Below, in pieces: positions 1 to 5,612 of a stretch of DNA of 8,479 nt; position 1 is the first letter of the stretch; each line of letters begins with the position of its first letter. Below the pieces are notes generated by a model that was given only the letters and a program-made list of their open reading frames with translations, did not search any database and had not been told where the DNA came from. A program made the translations under genes and the position numbers. This stretch comes from CAYPHJ01 sp964410485 (lineage in GTDB: Bacteria > Desulfobacterota > Binatia > UBA9968), in NCBI GenBank assembly GCA_964410485.1, contig CAYPHJ010000153.1, positions 1 through 8,479 of the forward strand, given 5' to 3'.

Positions 1-31
1 CTAAGGCTGAGGTTTAGCGTTAGATTGAGAG

Positions 32-1321
32 TTGAGAGTGAAGGGTAAAATCGCAGGGATTGCTTCAGTCGAGTCAGTGAAGCGAAATCTTCCTTACATC
101 ATTGGCTTGCTGATTTTTGTATTTCCATGGGCCAATCCCGCCATTCCGCACGGGGGTAGCACTATCTATACTACCTTATTGGCGGGAGGATTGCTCTTGG
201 GCTGGACGCAATATTCAAAGTTTGGATCTGAAGAGCGCATCGTGCTCTTTGCATACCTCGGAATGCTCGGGATTATCGCCTTGAGCCTTGCCAATGCGGA
301 AAACTGGTCCGGCAACGTGAGATATGTGGAGCGGTGGCTTCGGGTTGCCGGCATTCTGCTCGCCTGCCTGCTTTTGCGCCGCTCCGGTCAGCTTGCGAGC
401 AAAGCTTTCCTTGTCGGATGTCTGGTTACCGGGCCTCTTCTCGCAGGCCAGGCCTGGTATCAGGTGCAAGTGCAGGAGTTTGAGCTGGCGCGCGGGGCTT
501 ACCATCACATCTTGTTTGGCTATCTCTCCGCGCTTGCCGTCACGGTCGTTGTGACAGGTGTGCTAACGCTTGCCTGCAAGTTATGGCACTATGCCGTAGG
601 CTTTGTGTCGCTCGCTACCGGGATCATGGCCATGGCATTCTCCGGGAGTAGAAATGCATGGTTATTCTTGCCGCTGCTGGTATTAGTGGTGCTCTGGTTC
701 TATCGTCATGCGCTCGGGAGAAGGCGCCTGACGTGGATGGCCGCCGCGGTGTTTCTTTTGATTCTCGGGGCGGCGCTATGGAAGCCGCCCATAGTCGTTG
801 ACAGGTTGGTTGTCGGAGCCAATGACCTCAAGGTATTTTGGCAGGACCCTTCGGCCGATACGTCTTTGGGGAATCGGCTCAATTTGTGGCGCAACAGCAT
901 TGTAATATTTTCGCGATCCCCGCTTTTCGGCACCGGGTTGGGAGACTTCCAAAGGGACAACCGAGAGCTTGTCGCAAAAGGGCTGGCGTATGCCTCTACG
1001 GAGCGTTTTTCCCATGCGCATAGCGTTTATTTTCATGCGCTGGCGGAGATGGGCATCATCGGCTTTGCCGCACTGGTCTTGAGCCTATTTATTTTACCGC
1101 TCCGTTACTTTTATATGTCATGGCGCGCCGCAGCCAACCCGGACGTTCGTTTTTGCGCCTTGGCCGGGTTTCTGTCGGTTTTTGCGTTTGCCGTGTTTGG
1201 TATCGGCGAGGCGTGGCTTGTGCGCAATCCAGCCGTGAACGGCTACTGCCTTTCGGTGGCGGTCTTCCTTGCCGGAGTAGCCGCCAGCAAAAACGAGCCC
1301 ATCAAACAGGTTTTGGATTAG
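32..1321 (+). CDS. O-antigen ligase / polymerase family membrane protein (WaaL/Wzy_C type)
   Basis: This is a 429-residue polytopic inner-membrane protein with about ten to twelve hydrophobic segments. The Wzy_C/WaaL signature is visible: GSRNAW near residues 205-210, a large periplasmic loop with RLNLWRNS (282-289) and GTGLGDF (300-306), then HAHSVYFHALAEMG (328-341), containing the His expected in the ligase motif. These enzymes either transfer undecaprenyl-linked O-chains to lipid A-core or polymerise O-units; sequence alone does not separate the two. Length fits the family. An in-frame TGA at 26-28 limits the start to TTG 32 or GTG 38; the next Met is far inside. Neither start has a strong Shine-Dalgarno sequence, so the exact start is uncertain. 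The downstream neighbours gmhB and rmlAB support an LPS role. Confidence 0.9.
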   Translation: MRVKGKIAGIASVESVKRNLPYIIGLLIFVFPWANPAIPHGGSTIYTTLLAGGLLLGWTQYSKFGSEERIVLFAYLGMLGIIALSLANAENWSGNVRYVERWLRVAGILLACLLLRRSGQLASKAFLVGCLVTGPLLAGQAWYQVQVQEFELARGAYHHILFGYLSALAVTVVVTGVLTLACKLWHYAVGFVSLATGIMAMAFSGSRNAWLFLPLLVLVVLWFYRHALGRRRLTWMAAAVFLLILGAALWKPPIVVDRLVVGANDLKVFWQDPSADTSLGNRLNLWRNSIVIFSRSPLFGTGLGDFQRDNRELVAKGLAYASTERFSHAHSVYFHALAEMGIIGFAALVLSLFILPLRYFYMSWRAAANPDVRFCALAGFLSVFAFAVFGIGEAWLVRNPAVNGYCLSVAVFLAGVAASKNEPIKQVLD

Positions 1322-1330
1322 AAAGAAATG

Positions 1331-1430
1331 CTTTCACCGCAGAGAACGCAGAGATCGCAGAGAATATTTGGTAGGCGCAAGGCGCCAAACAAAGAACTCA
1401 GATATTCTTGGCGTCTTGGCGCGAGAATAA
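1331..1430. repeat. CGCAGAG / GGCGC composite repeat, copy A
   Basis: Three tandem 9-mers of the form CGCAGAGAN (1338-1346, 1347-1355, 1356-1364) are followed by an imperfect inverted repeat: left arm GCGCAAGGCGCCAA (1375-1388), right arm TTGGCGTCTTGGCGC (1408-1422). The same two modules recur at about 3340-3446 and 6625-6760, there in reverse orientation. It fills most of the space between the O-antigen ligase gene and gmhB. It has no run of T after the stem, so I do not call it a terminator. No coding signal is credible here. Confidence 0.75.
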
Positions 1431-1500
1431 TCCTAAGTGCCTGGTTTCTTCGTGCCGTTGCAACTTATGAGGTCTGCGCGCCGGTATTACAGCGAAGCCT

Positions 1501-1508
1501 AGGCGGAG
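1501..1508 (+). promoter_or_regulatory. Probable ribosome binding site for gmhB
   Basis: AGGCGGAG lies 12 nt upstream of the GTG at 1521. It is purine-rich and supports that non-ATG start, although the spacing is slightly long. Confidence 0.45.
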
Positions 1509-1520
1509 AATTTTTTTGCT

Positions 1521-2111
1521 GTGACAAACAAGTTGCCAGAGCGAGCATTTATCATCCTTGATCGGGACGGTACGATCATCGAAGAGCGCGGATACCTTTC
1601 AGATCCCGACCAGGTGACTTTACTCCCAGGCGCTGGGCAAGCGCTCCGCGAGCTCAAGCAAATGGGATACGGTTTGGTAATCGTTACCAACCAGTCTGCC
1701 GTAGGTCGCGGGTACTTCGATGAAACGAGATTGCAGCTCATTCACGCTCGGCTCCGTGATTTGCTTGCAGCAGAGGGTGTACAGCTCGATGGTGTGTACA
1801 TTTGTCCTCACAAGCCGGACGACGGCTGCCTGTGTCGGAAACCCGAAGTTGGGTTGGTTCAAACGGCTTCCAAAGAGCTGGGTCTCAATCCAGGGAGTAG
1901 CATCGTTATCGGCGATAAGGCCAGTGATATTGAGATGGGCCGCCGTGCCGGCGCCAAGACGATTTTGGTGCGAACCGGCTATGGAGCCGAAGTCGCCGCC
2001 GGCAATACAGCCGCCGCCGACTATGTCGTGGATGACTTACCCGCCGCAGCGGCACTCGTTCGCCGGATGAAGAAAATTCGAGGTTCAAAGTTCGAAGTTT
2101 CACCTTCCTAA
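1521..2111 (+). CDS. gmhB: D-glycero-D-manno-heptose 1,7-bisphosphate 7-phosphatase
   Basis: A cytoplasmic HAD-superfamily phosphatase of 196 residues that removes the 7-phosphate of heptose bisphosphate in ADP-heptose synthesis for the LPS core. HAD motif I is LDRDGT (Asp14 and Asp16), motif II is VTNQS (55-59), and the GDKASD segment (131-136) is the C-terminal acidic motif. The GmhB-type zinc site is complete: Cys95-Pro-His97, then Cys103 and Cys105 followed by RKP. The start is GTG at 1521, eleven codons before the DRDGT core, with a plausible upstream ribosome site. The last ten residues (RGSKFEVSPS) are encoded by a CGAAC-type repeat that runs across the stop region, so the native C-terminus was probably altered. 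Some family members act on related histidinol or GDP-heptose substrates, but the zinc motif and LPS context favour GmhB. Confidence 0.93.
   Translation: MTNKLPERAFIILDRDGTIIEERGYLSDPDQVTLLPGAGQALRELKQMGYGLVIVTNQSAVGRGYFDETRLQLIHARLRDLLAAEGVQLDGVYICPHKPDDGCLCRKPEVGLVQTASKELGLNPGSSIVIGDKASDIEMGRRAGAKTILVRTGYGAEVAAGNTAAADYVVDDLPAAAALVRRMKKIRGSKFEVSPS
2077..2100. repeat. CGAAC heptamer-type repeat overlapping the gmhB 3' end
   Basis: The tract TTCGAGGTTCAAAGTTCGAA and its extension match, on the opposite strand, the tracts at 4345-4389, 6766-6792, 6893-6916 and 7175-7206. It sits inside the gmhB reading frame and supplies the codons for its tail just before the stop. Confidence 0.7.
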
Positions 2112-2352
2112 AATCTCACCACAGTCGCCCGGCGCAGCAACACCGCAACTAAAAACCGGGAATGTCTCCCCGCAAAGCATGTCCTGAGCGCCGGATGGTC
2201 ATGTAGTGCCTTGCGGAGCACCGGAGTAACCCAACGGGGCCTGTAGATCCATTCGGAGCTTGAATGGATTTCATTCACAACCTGAATAATACGCAATGAT
2301 CGAGCGGTGGCAATGGCGGGTCGGGGTGTCAGTAAGGGCCAGGCGACTAGAA
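2112..2352. other. Non-coding spacer between convergent gmhB and the nuclease gene
   Basis: I see no credible gene here. The only clear structure is a perfect 8-bp inverted repeat (ATCCATTC at 2247-2254, GAATGGAT at 2262-2269) with a 7-nt loop. It lies between two convergent genes and could form a weak bidirectional stem-loop, but there is no proper U-tract on either strand. Confidence 0.4.
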
Positions 2353-3136
2353 CTAGATCGCAGGCTCATCCTCCAGCCGCACACGAACGATCGCCTTTAT
2401 GCCCAAGGACTTCATCAGTTTCTCCGCCTTGGCCTCCATGCTGGCGGCAATGATAACCCGGGTGAACGGCTTTGGAATGTGCTTGGCTGCAAACTCGCTC
2501 TTGCGATGGAACTGGAGCACATCGTCAGGTTCGACGTGGGACTTAACCTCACAGAGATAGGCCTCACCGTTGGAAGCGAAGAGATCGAACTCAATTTCGG
2601 CGGGGACGCCGAACACTTCTCCGTCGCGATCGTTCAACACTAAACGCTCAGAACGAGCAAATGCCTTACCGGTAAACTCTTCCACAACCTCGCGCACAAT
2701 ATACTCGAGACCATATCCGAGCCGTCCTGAAAGACGCGATAGATGAAGTTGCTGAGTTCTGAGTTGACGCAGAACGGCTTCGAAGCGCTGGTCCATNNNN
2801 NNNNNNNNNNNNNNNNNNNNNNNNNNNNNNNNNNNNNNNNNNNNNNNNNNNNNNNNNNNNNNNNNNNNNNNNNNNNNNNNNNNNNNNNNNNNNNNNTTCG
2901 AAGCGCCGGTCAACTGCCTCGAAGCGTTGGACCACTACCTCGGTGAATTTCTGAAAATCTTCGCGCAGCGCCCGGATCTCGGCAAGCTCGGCCCTGGAAG
3001 GAAAGGTTTCGCGGAGGATTTCGTCGAGTTCCTGGCGAAGTGTGAGATCCTCCCGTAGGAGCCTGGGAAGCTCAGTGCGGAGCCGTTGACGGAAAGCGGT
3101 TTTAGGAGGTTTGCGTGTTCGCCTTGTTTGGGCCAT
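2353..3136 (-). CDS. Coiled-coil PD-(D/E)XK nuclease-like protein (DUF3782-like), interrupted by assembly gap
   Basis: The gene reads from ATG at 3136 to TAG at 2353, with 100 N at 2797-2896. Before the gap are 80 residues: a basic N-terminus (MAQTRRTRKPPK), a helical region, and the start of a heptad coiled coil (QRFEAVDRRFE). After the gap are 147 residues that resume in the same type of heptad (MDQRFEAVLRQL). They continue with a helix (EYIVREVVEEF) and a nuclease-like core: EIEFD, a short turn, then YLCEVKS, which gives the D...ExK pattern of PD-(D/E)XK enzymes. The final part is a Rossmann-like strand and helix (FTRVIIAASMEAKAEKLMKSLGI). The two parts are out of frame only because the gap is a 100-nt placeholder. 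This architecture matches the DUF3782-type proteins of unknown role; substrate and activity are not known. No strong ribosome site is seen. Confidence 0.8.
2797..2896. other. Assembly gap 1 (100 N)
   Basis: Exactly 100 N, the usual placeholder for a gap of unknown size. Both flanks carry TTCGAAGCGC-GGTC-type sequence encoding the coiled-coil heptads, so a short repetitive coding stretch probably broke the assembly. Confidence 0.95.
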
Positions 3137-3284
3137 ACAACAGCCACAACACTAACATGGCCTAAACGGCTGAAACAAGGCAAAGTTTTCAAGCGGTATC
3201 AGGCCCTCCGCAGGGGTCGTGGCTCGTGCTCGTTTTCCAGGACAGAACCGAAGTGCCGGATTGTTCCCGGCGCGCTGTTCCAAT

Positions 3285-3326
3285 CGTTCCAGCCAGTTCC
3301 AACCCCGGTTGGAACTGGCTGGAACG
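3285..3326. repeat. Perfect inverted repeat with 20-bp arms and 2-nt loop
   Basis: The left arm CGTTCCAGCCAGTTCCAACC (3285-3304) is exactly complementary to the right arm (3307-3326), separated by CC. The left side also contains three spaced GTTCCA units from 3278. It lies downstream of vapC on the minus strand but is not followed by a T-run in either direction, so a repeat element or recombination/hairpin site is more likely than an intrinsic terminator. Confidence 0.85.
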
Positions 3327-3339
3327 GCCGAAACCTGAT

Positions 3340-3446
3340 GGTTTCTCTTGGCGCCCTTGGCGTCCCTTCGACTCAGCTGCTCAGGGCATGCTTGGCGCGA
3401 GAATACTGTCTTTATCCCCTGTCCTCCGGGCCTCTGTGGTGAAATA
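3340..3446. repeat. CGCAGAG / GGCGC composite repeat, copy B (with nested CCTTCGACT element)
   Basis: TTGGCGCCCTTGGCGTC at the left and CTTGGCGCGAGAATA further right match the GGCGC module of copy A. CCTCCGGGCCTCTGTGGTGA at the right end is the reverse complement form of the CACCGCAGAG module. Between the two GGCGC parts, about 3366-3391, a separate short sequence (CCTTCGACTCAGCTGCTCAG) appears inserted, suggesting one repeat nested in another. Confidence 0.65.
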
Positions 3447-3470
3447 GCTCTTTTTCTGCGCCTGGCGGGC

Positions 3471-3869
3471 TTACGGCCGGTAAATCTTTAGACCGCGCAC
3501 CTTCGCTATCGACTCAAAGTCTCGATCATTGTGATACAGTTCCGCTCGTGTTTCGATACAGGTTGCGGCAATAAGGCAGTCCGCGGTCTTGCGAATCGTT
3601 AACCCTCGACGCCGACAAGCGCGATAGATACTCACTGCGTGTTCGAATGTCCTCAAACCTCGAACCTGAAAGATAGGGTAGGCCCGAAGAATACTACGCG
3701 TATGCCGAAACTTGGTATCGTCGAGAATTCCTTGTAAGACCTCACAATAAATCAAGTCGGTAAGGCCTATAGATTCTCCACGCTCGACGAGATCCTTTAA
3801 GTGCAGATCGAATAGGGTATTCCTCGCTTCCAGGAAATCGATCCAGACAGTTGTATCGACGACAATCAC
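3471..3869 (-). CDS. vapC: VapC-family PIN-domain toxin (ribonuclease)
   Basis: A 132-residue PIN-domain endoribonuclease, typical in length for VapC. The acidic active-site residues are all visible: Asp5 in VDTTVWIDFL, Glu43 in TDLIYCEVLQG, Asp97 in RKTADCLIAATC, and Asp115/Asp117 in HNDRDFE. The start is GTG at 3869, which overlaps the TGA of the upstream vapB by 4 nt (GTGA). That arrangement implies translational coupling and fixes the start. VapC toxins cleave specific tRNA or rRNA sites when freed from their antitoxin; the target here cannot be read from sequence. All catalytic residues are present, so the gene should encode an active toxin. Confidence 0.93.
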   Translation of the reverse strand: MIVVDTTVWIDFLEARNTLFDLHLKDLVERGESIGLTDLIYCEVLQGILDDTKFRHTRSILRAYPIFQVRGLRTFEHAVSIYRACRRRGLTIRKTADCLIAATCIETRAELYHNDRDFESIAKVRGLKIYRP

Positions 3870-4066
3870 GGCCGGCTACGTCGGAGCTCGTCCAGGTCCG
3901 CTTCCCACTTCACCTCGCCTCTAAGTTTTAGGATCTCCTTACGTTTTGCCTGTTTGAGGAGTTCCGTAAGAGCCAGGTGAACAAGCTCGCGTTTTGACTT
4001 GCATTTAAACGTGCGCAGACCCTTGCTCAATAGGCGATCATCGATATCGATGTTGGTTCTACCCAA
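3866..4066 (-). CDS. vapB: VapB-family antitoxin
   Basis: A 66-residue antitoxin of the VapB family. The N-terminus LGRTNIDIDDRLL is the typical DNA-binding strand of these ribbon-helix-helix-like proteins. KSKRELVHLALTELL forms the helix, and the C-terminal RGEVKWEADLDELRRSR matches the toxin-binding tail with its conserved W-E-x-D-L. I place the start at TTG 4066 because GGAG (4075-4078) lies 8 nt upstream and homology begins there. The reading frame stays open upstream to 4186, but that extension does not look like a VapB. It overlaps vapC by 4 nt and should both neutralise the toxin and repress the operon. Confidence 0.88.
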   Translation of the reverse strand: MGRTNIDIDDRLLSKGLRTFKCKSKRELVHLALTELLKQAKRKEILKLRGEVKWEADLDELRRSRP

Positions 4067-4087
4067 GGTTCTTTCTCCGTGAGAAGC

Positions 4088-4117
4088 AGCGTAACCACAA
4101 TGATGTGTAAAAGTCAA
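4088..4117 (-). promoter_or_regulatory. Candidate vapBC promoter with CACA-N4-TGTG operator
   Basis: On the minus strand TTGACT (4117-4112) is a strong -35 box, followed after 18 nt by TACGCT (4093-4088), a weak -10 box. The predicted start of transcription near 4081 gives a leader of about 15 nt before the TTG start. CACAATGATGTG, an inverted repeat of CACA/TGTG, sits in the spacer and could be the antitoxin operator. Confidence 0.45.
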
Positions 4118-4222
4118 CGCATTTTGGTGTATTGCTCGGGGCCAGTTGACTGGGCTTCGTGATTGTGGCCCGTGATTCGTGCTCATCCGGACTCGAACCT
4201 TGAACTAGGTCGCGGCTCGTGT

Positions 4223-4295
4223 TCTGTTTCTCATTTGGTTGCGGCTCTGCCGCGCTGATTCGTCGCCTCGGCGCGAAGCGTGGCTCTTGTTCGTG
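4223..4295 (+). repeat. 73-bp perfect direct repeat, copy 1
   Basis: Identical over 73 bp to 5664-5736. It contains the small hairpin GCGGC-TCT-GCCGC and a CGCC/GGCG element. The right flanks remain similar after a 7-nt difference (TCCGTTC shared), so the unit may be slightly longer with an indel. Confidence 0.95.
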
Positions 4296-4344
4296 ATTTG
4301 TGTCCGTTCCTCCTATTCTGCGGCTCTGCCGGTGTGGTGCTCTT

Positions 4345-4389
4345 GACGTCGAACTTCGAACTTTTTCCCAGAACTTCGAACCTCGAATG
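4345..4389. repeat. CGAAC heptamer tracts (two)
   Basis: GACGTCGAACTTCGAAC (4345-4361) and AGAACTTCGAACCTCGAATG (4370-4389) are short tracts with a 7-bp period of the TCGAACN type. They are the same family as those at 2077, 6766, 6893 and 7175. Confidence 0.75.
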
Positions 4390-4412
4390 AAGCCGCGGGA
4401 GTTTGCGGGTTC

Positions 4413-4452
4413 TTGCCACGTAGCTACAAAATACGTATGATGTGACTACAAA
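4413..4452 (+). promoter_or_regulatory. Promoter and probable operator of the phd-vapC operon
   Basis: TTGCCA (4413-4418) and TATGAT (4436-4441), spaced by 17 nt, closely match sigma-70 consensus. The transcript would start near 4448, about 24 nt before the antitoxin ATG. GTAGCTACAAA (4420-4430) and GTGACTACAAA (4442-4452) are near-identical direct repeats 22 bp apart, about two helical turns, flanking the -10 box. The first contains the palindrome GTAGCTAC. This fits autorepression by the antitoxin. Confidence 0.7.
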
Positions 4453-4458
4453 TTGTTT

Positions 4459-4466
4459 GGGAGAGA
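4459..4466 (+). promoter_or_regulatory. Ribosome binding site deciding the antitoxin start
   Basis: GGGAGAGA lies 5 nt upstream of ATG 4472. It supports that ATG over the in-frame upstream GTG at 4442, which falls inside the promoter/operator. Confidence 0.8.
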
Positions 4467-4471
4467 TTCTT

Positions 4472-4744
4472 ATGGAGAATGTCGCCGGTATTAGAGAGCT
4501 CAAGAGCAGGCTCAGCCAATATCTCGCTGAGGTCAAGAAAGGGCGGACGATTACGATTACCGAGCGCGGTAAGGTCGTCGCCACCATCGTTCCCGCCCAA
4601 GAGGATCCCGAAATTCAGGCACTTAAAAAGATTGCAAAAAGCGGCACTGGGTCCTGGGCAGGTGGCAAACCAAAAGGCGCTTCTCGCCCGATTAAGATCA
4701 AAGGCAAGCCGGTTGGACAGATTGTTGTCGAGGAGCGGCGTTGA
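4472..4744 (+). CDS. Phd/YefM-family antitoxin (prevent-host-death type)
   Basis: A 90-residue antitoxin. The N-terminal fold is clear: MENVAGIRELKSRLSQYLAEVKKG is the DNA-binding beta-helix segment, and TITITERGKVVATIVPAQ completes the Phd/YefM domain. The C-terminal part (PIKIKGKPVGQIVVEERR) is basic and probably wraps the toxin. The ATG at 4472 has a good ribosome site, and the promoter boxes place transcription just upstream. Its TGA overlaps the TTG start of the downstream vapC by 4 nt (TTGA). It should neutralise that VapC and repress the operon through the direct repeats in the promoter. No damage is visible. Confidence 0.92.
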   Translation: MENVAGIRELKSRLSQYLAEVKKGRTITITERGKVVATIVPAQEDPEIQALKKIAKSGTGSWAGGKPKGASRPIKIKGKPVGQIVVEERR

Positions 4745-5160
4745 TTCTCTATCTGGACACGAGCGCCCTCGTGAAAATGTACGTCGAAGAAGTGGGCAGC
4801 GCTGATGTTCGGAACAAATCGGGCCAAGCTGAGGGTATTGCAACTTCACGCATCGCGTACGCCGAAGCCAGGGCGGCCCTGGCGCGGAAATATCGCGAGG
4901 GCGGTTTATCTGGCAGTGATTATCGGCTGGTCGTGGAAGAGCTGGACCAAGACTGGGCCAACTATTTTGCCGTCGAGGTGTCCGATAGTTTAGTTAAATC
5001 TGCGGGACGCTTGGCGGAGAAGTATGCTTTGAGAGGGGCGGATGCGATTCACCTTGCGTCGGCTGTCATTTTGGCCAAGGAGGTCGGCCGTAGCCTCATG
5101 TTTGCTTGTTTTGACGGACAGCTGTCTTCGGCGGCGCGCAAAGAACGCCTCCGATCGTAG
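4741..5160 (+). CDS. vapC: VapC-family PIN-domain toxin (Phd-linked)
   Basis: A 139-residue PIN-domain ribonuclease. Active-site acids are visible at Asp6 (YLDTSALVKMY), Glu42 (AYAEARAAL), Asp101 (RGADAIHLASA) and Asp125 (ACFDGQLSSAA). The last motif, with the C-terminal helix, is typical of VapCs paired with Phd antitoxins. The start is TTG at 4741, coupled to the antitoxin stop by a 4-nt overlap; translation from it begins directly with the core strand MILYLDTS, so an earlier start is not needed. It differs in sequence from the VapC at 3471-3869, so the two were acquired or evolved separately rather than duplicated locally. All key residues are intact. Confidence 0.93.
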   Translation: MILYLDTSALVKMYVEEVGSADVRNKSGQAEGIATSRIAYAEARAALARKYREGGLSGSDYRLVVEELDQDWANYFAVEVSDSLVKSAGRLAEKYALRGADAIHLASAVILAKEVGRSLMFACFDGQLSSAARKERLRS

Positions 5161-5302
5161 ATCGGGGCTCGTTTTCGTGATTCTCGCTCCTTCGTCCCCT
5201 TCTCACCCCCCGGTACTAACTATGCATAAGAGTTTTCGCGGTGCGCGCAAATTTTCCCGAGCATCAGCTGTAAGATCCTGAATCAACATGGAAATACAAT
5301 CA

Positions 5303-5375
5303 CACCACGAAGCACGCGGGACACGAAGTTCGGATGAAAAGTCTCGAAATATCCTTCGTGCTCTTCGGGTTCTCC
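5303..5375. repeat. CACGAAG-type imperfect inverted repeat
   Basis: CACCACGAAGCACGCGGG at the left is roughly complementary to CCTTCGTGCTCTTCGGG and the following bases at the right, around a short unrelated centre. This is a palindromic intergenic element with no reading frame or transposase. Confidence 0.6.
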
Positions 5376-5432
5376 TTAGAAAACTGGGGTGGAGGTTGGC
5401 CGCTCGCCGCCCTCGACGCTTTTGCTCGTAAT

Positions 5433-5517
5433 GTCATTCTGAGGAGCGCAGCGACGAAGGATCTGCTTTAGTCTAGACTGAAGAAACAGCAGATCCTTCA
5501 CTGGCGTTCAGGATGAC
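5433..5517. repeat. TCATTCTGAG / GGATCTG imperfect inverted repeat (MITE-like)
   Basis: The left arm begins GTCATTCTGAGGAGCGCAGC and reaches GAAGGATCTGC. The right arm reads CAGATCCTTC and ends TTCAGGATGAC. The centre AGTCTAGACT (5470-5479) is a perfect palindrome. Arms pair with a few mismatches and a small indel. It resembles small non-autonomous palindromic elements; no terminal duplication is obvious. Confidence 0.75.
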
Positions 5518-5545
5518 AACGGGGACGAGATCTCTCACGGAGTTT

Positions 5546-5577
5546 ATCCTGAGCAGCTTTGCCGAAGGATTCAGGAT
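5546..5577. repeat. Second TCCTGAG-type hairpin
   Basis: ATCCTGA (5546-5552) pairs with TCAGGAT (5571-5577) across a loop containing GCCGAAGG. It shares its end sequence (TCAGGATGACA) with the larger element just upstream, so it is probably a shorter relative. Confidence 0.6.
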
Positions 5578-5612
5578 GACAGTCCTGATATTTGGGGCTA
5601 GGGCATTTACTT

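Larger units (their letters stand above)
3137..3470. other. Repeat-filled intergenic region between nuclease and vapC
   Basis: About 330 bp without a credible gene. It holds a CTCGTG-rich stretch (about 3218-3235), a perfect long palindrome (3285-3326) and a composite CGCAGAG/GGCGC element (about 3340-3446). Both flanking genes lie on the minus strand. Confidence 0.6.
4190..4412. other. Repeat-rich divergent intergenic region
   Basis: No gene is credible here. It contains CTCGTG-type short repeats, copy 1 of the 73-bp duplication (4223-4295), a partial copy of its GCGGCTCTGCC core (4319-4331), and two CGAAC tracts (4345-4361, 4370-4389). It separates two divergent toxin-antitoxin operons. 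Confidence 0.6.
5161..5612. other. Non-coding region made largely of inverted repeats
   Basis: About 450 bp with no credible gene after the vapC stop. It contains a CTCGTTTTCGTGATTCTCG-like tract just after the stop, a CACGAAG-type inverted repeat (5303-5375), a TCATTCTGAG-type inverted repeat (5433-5517) and a third small one (5546-5577). Confidence 0.6.

Noticed and set aside
1..31. End of an upstream gene
   Set aside because: Stop codons are present (e.g. TGA 26-28), but too little sequence is visible to say whether a coding region ends here.
1338..1364. CRISPR-like tandem repeats
   Set aside because: The units are contiguous 9-mers without spacers; the CGAAC tracts are likewise contiguous 7-mers. 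No cas genes are present.
2296..2643. Plus-strand open frame of 115 codons
   Set aside because: It lies antisense to the conserved nuclease-like domain and has no family features; it is a shadow.
3285..3326. Intrinsic terminator for vapC
   Set aside because: The stem is perfect but neither strand has a T-run after it.
4067..4186. N-terminal extension of VapB to 4186
   Set aside because: The added 40 residues cover the promoter and repeat DNA, and the GGAG site plus family homology place the start at TTG 4066.
5433..5517. Insertion sequence
   Set aside because: It has inverted arms but no transposase frame and is only 85 bp long; at most a MITE-like or REP-like element.
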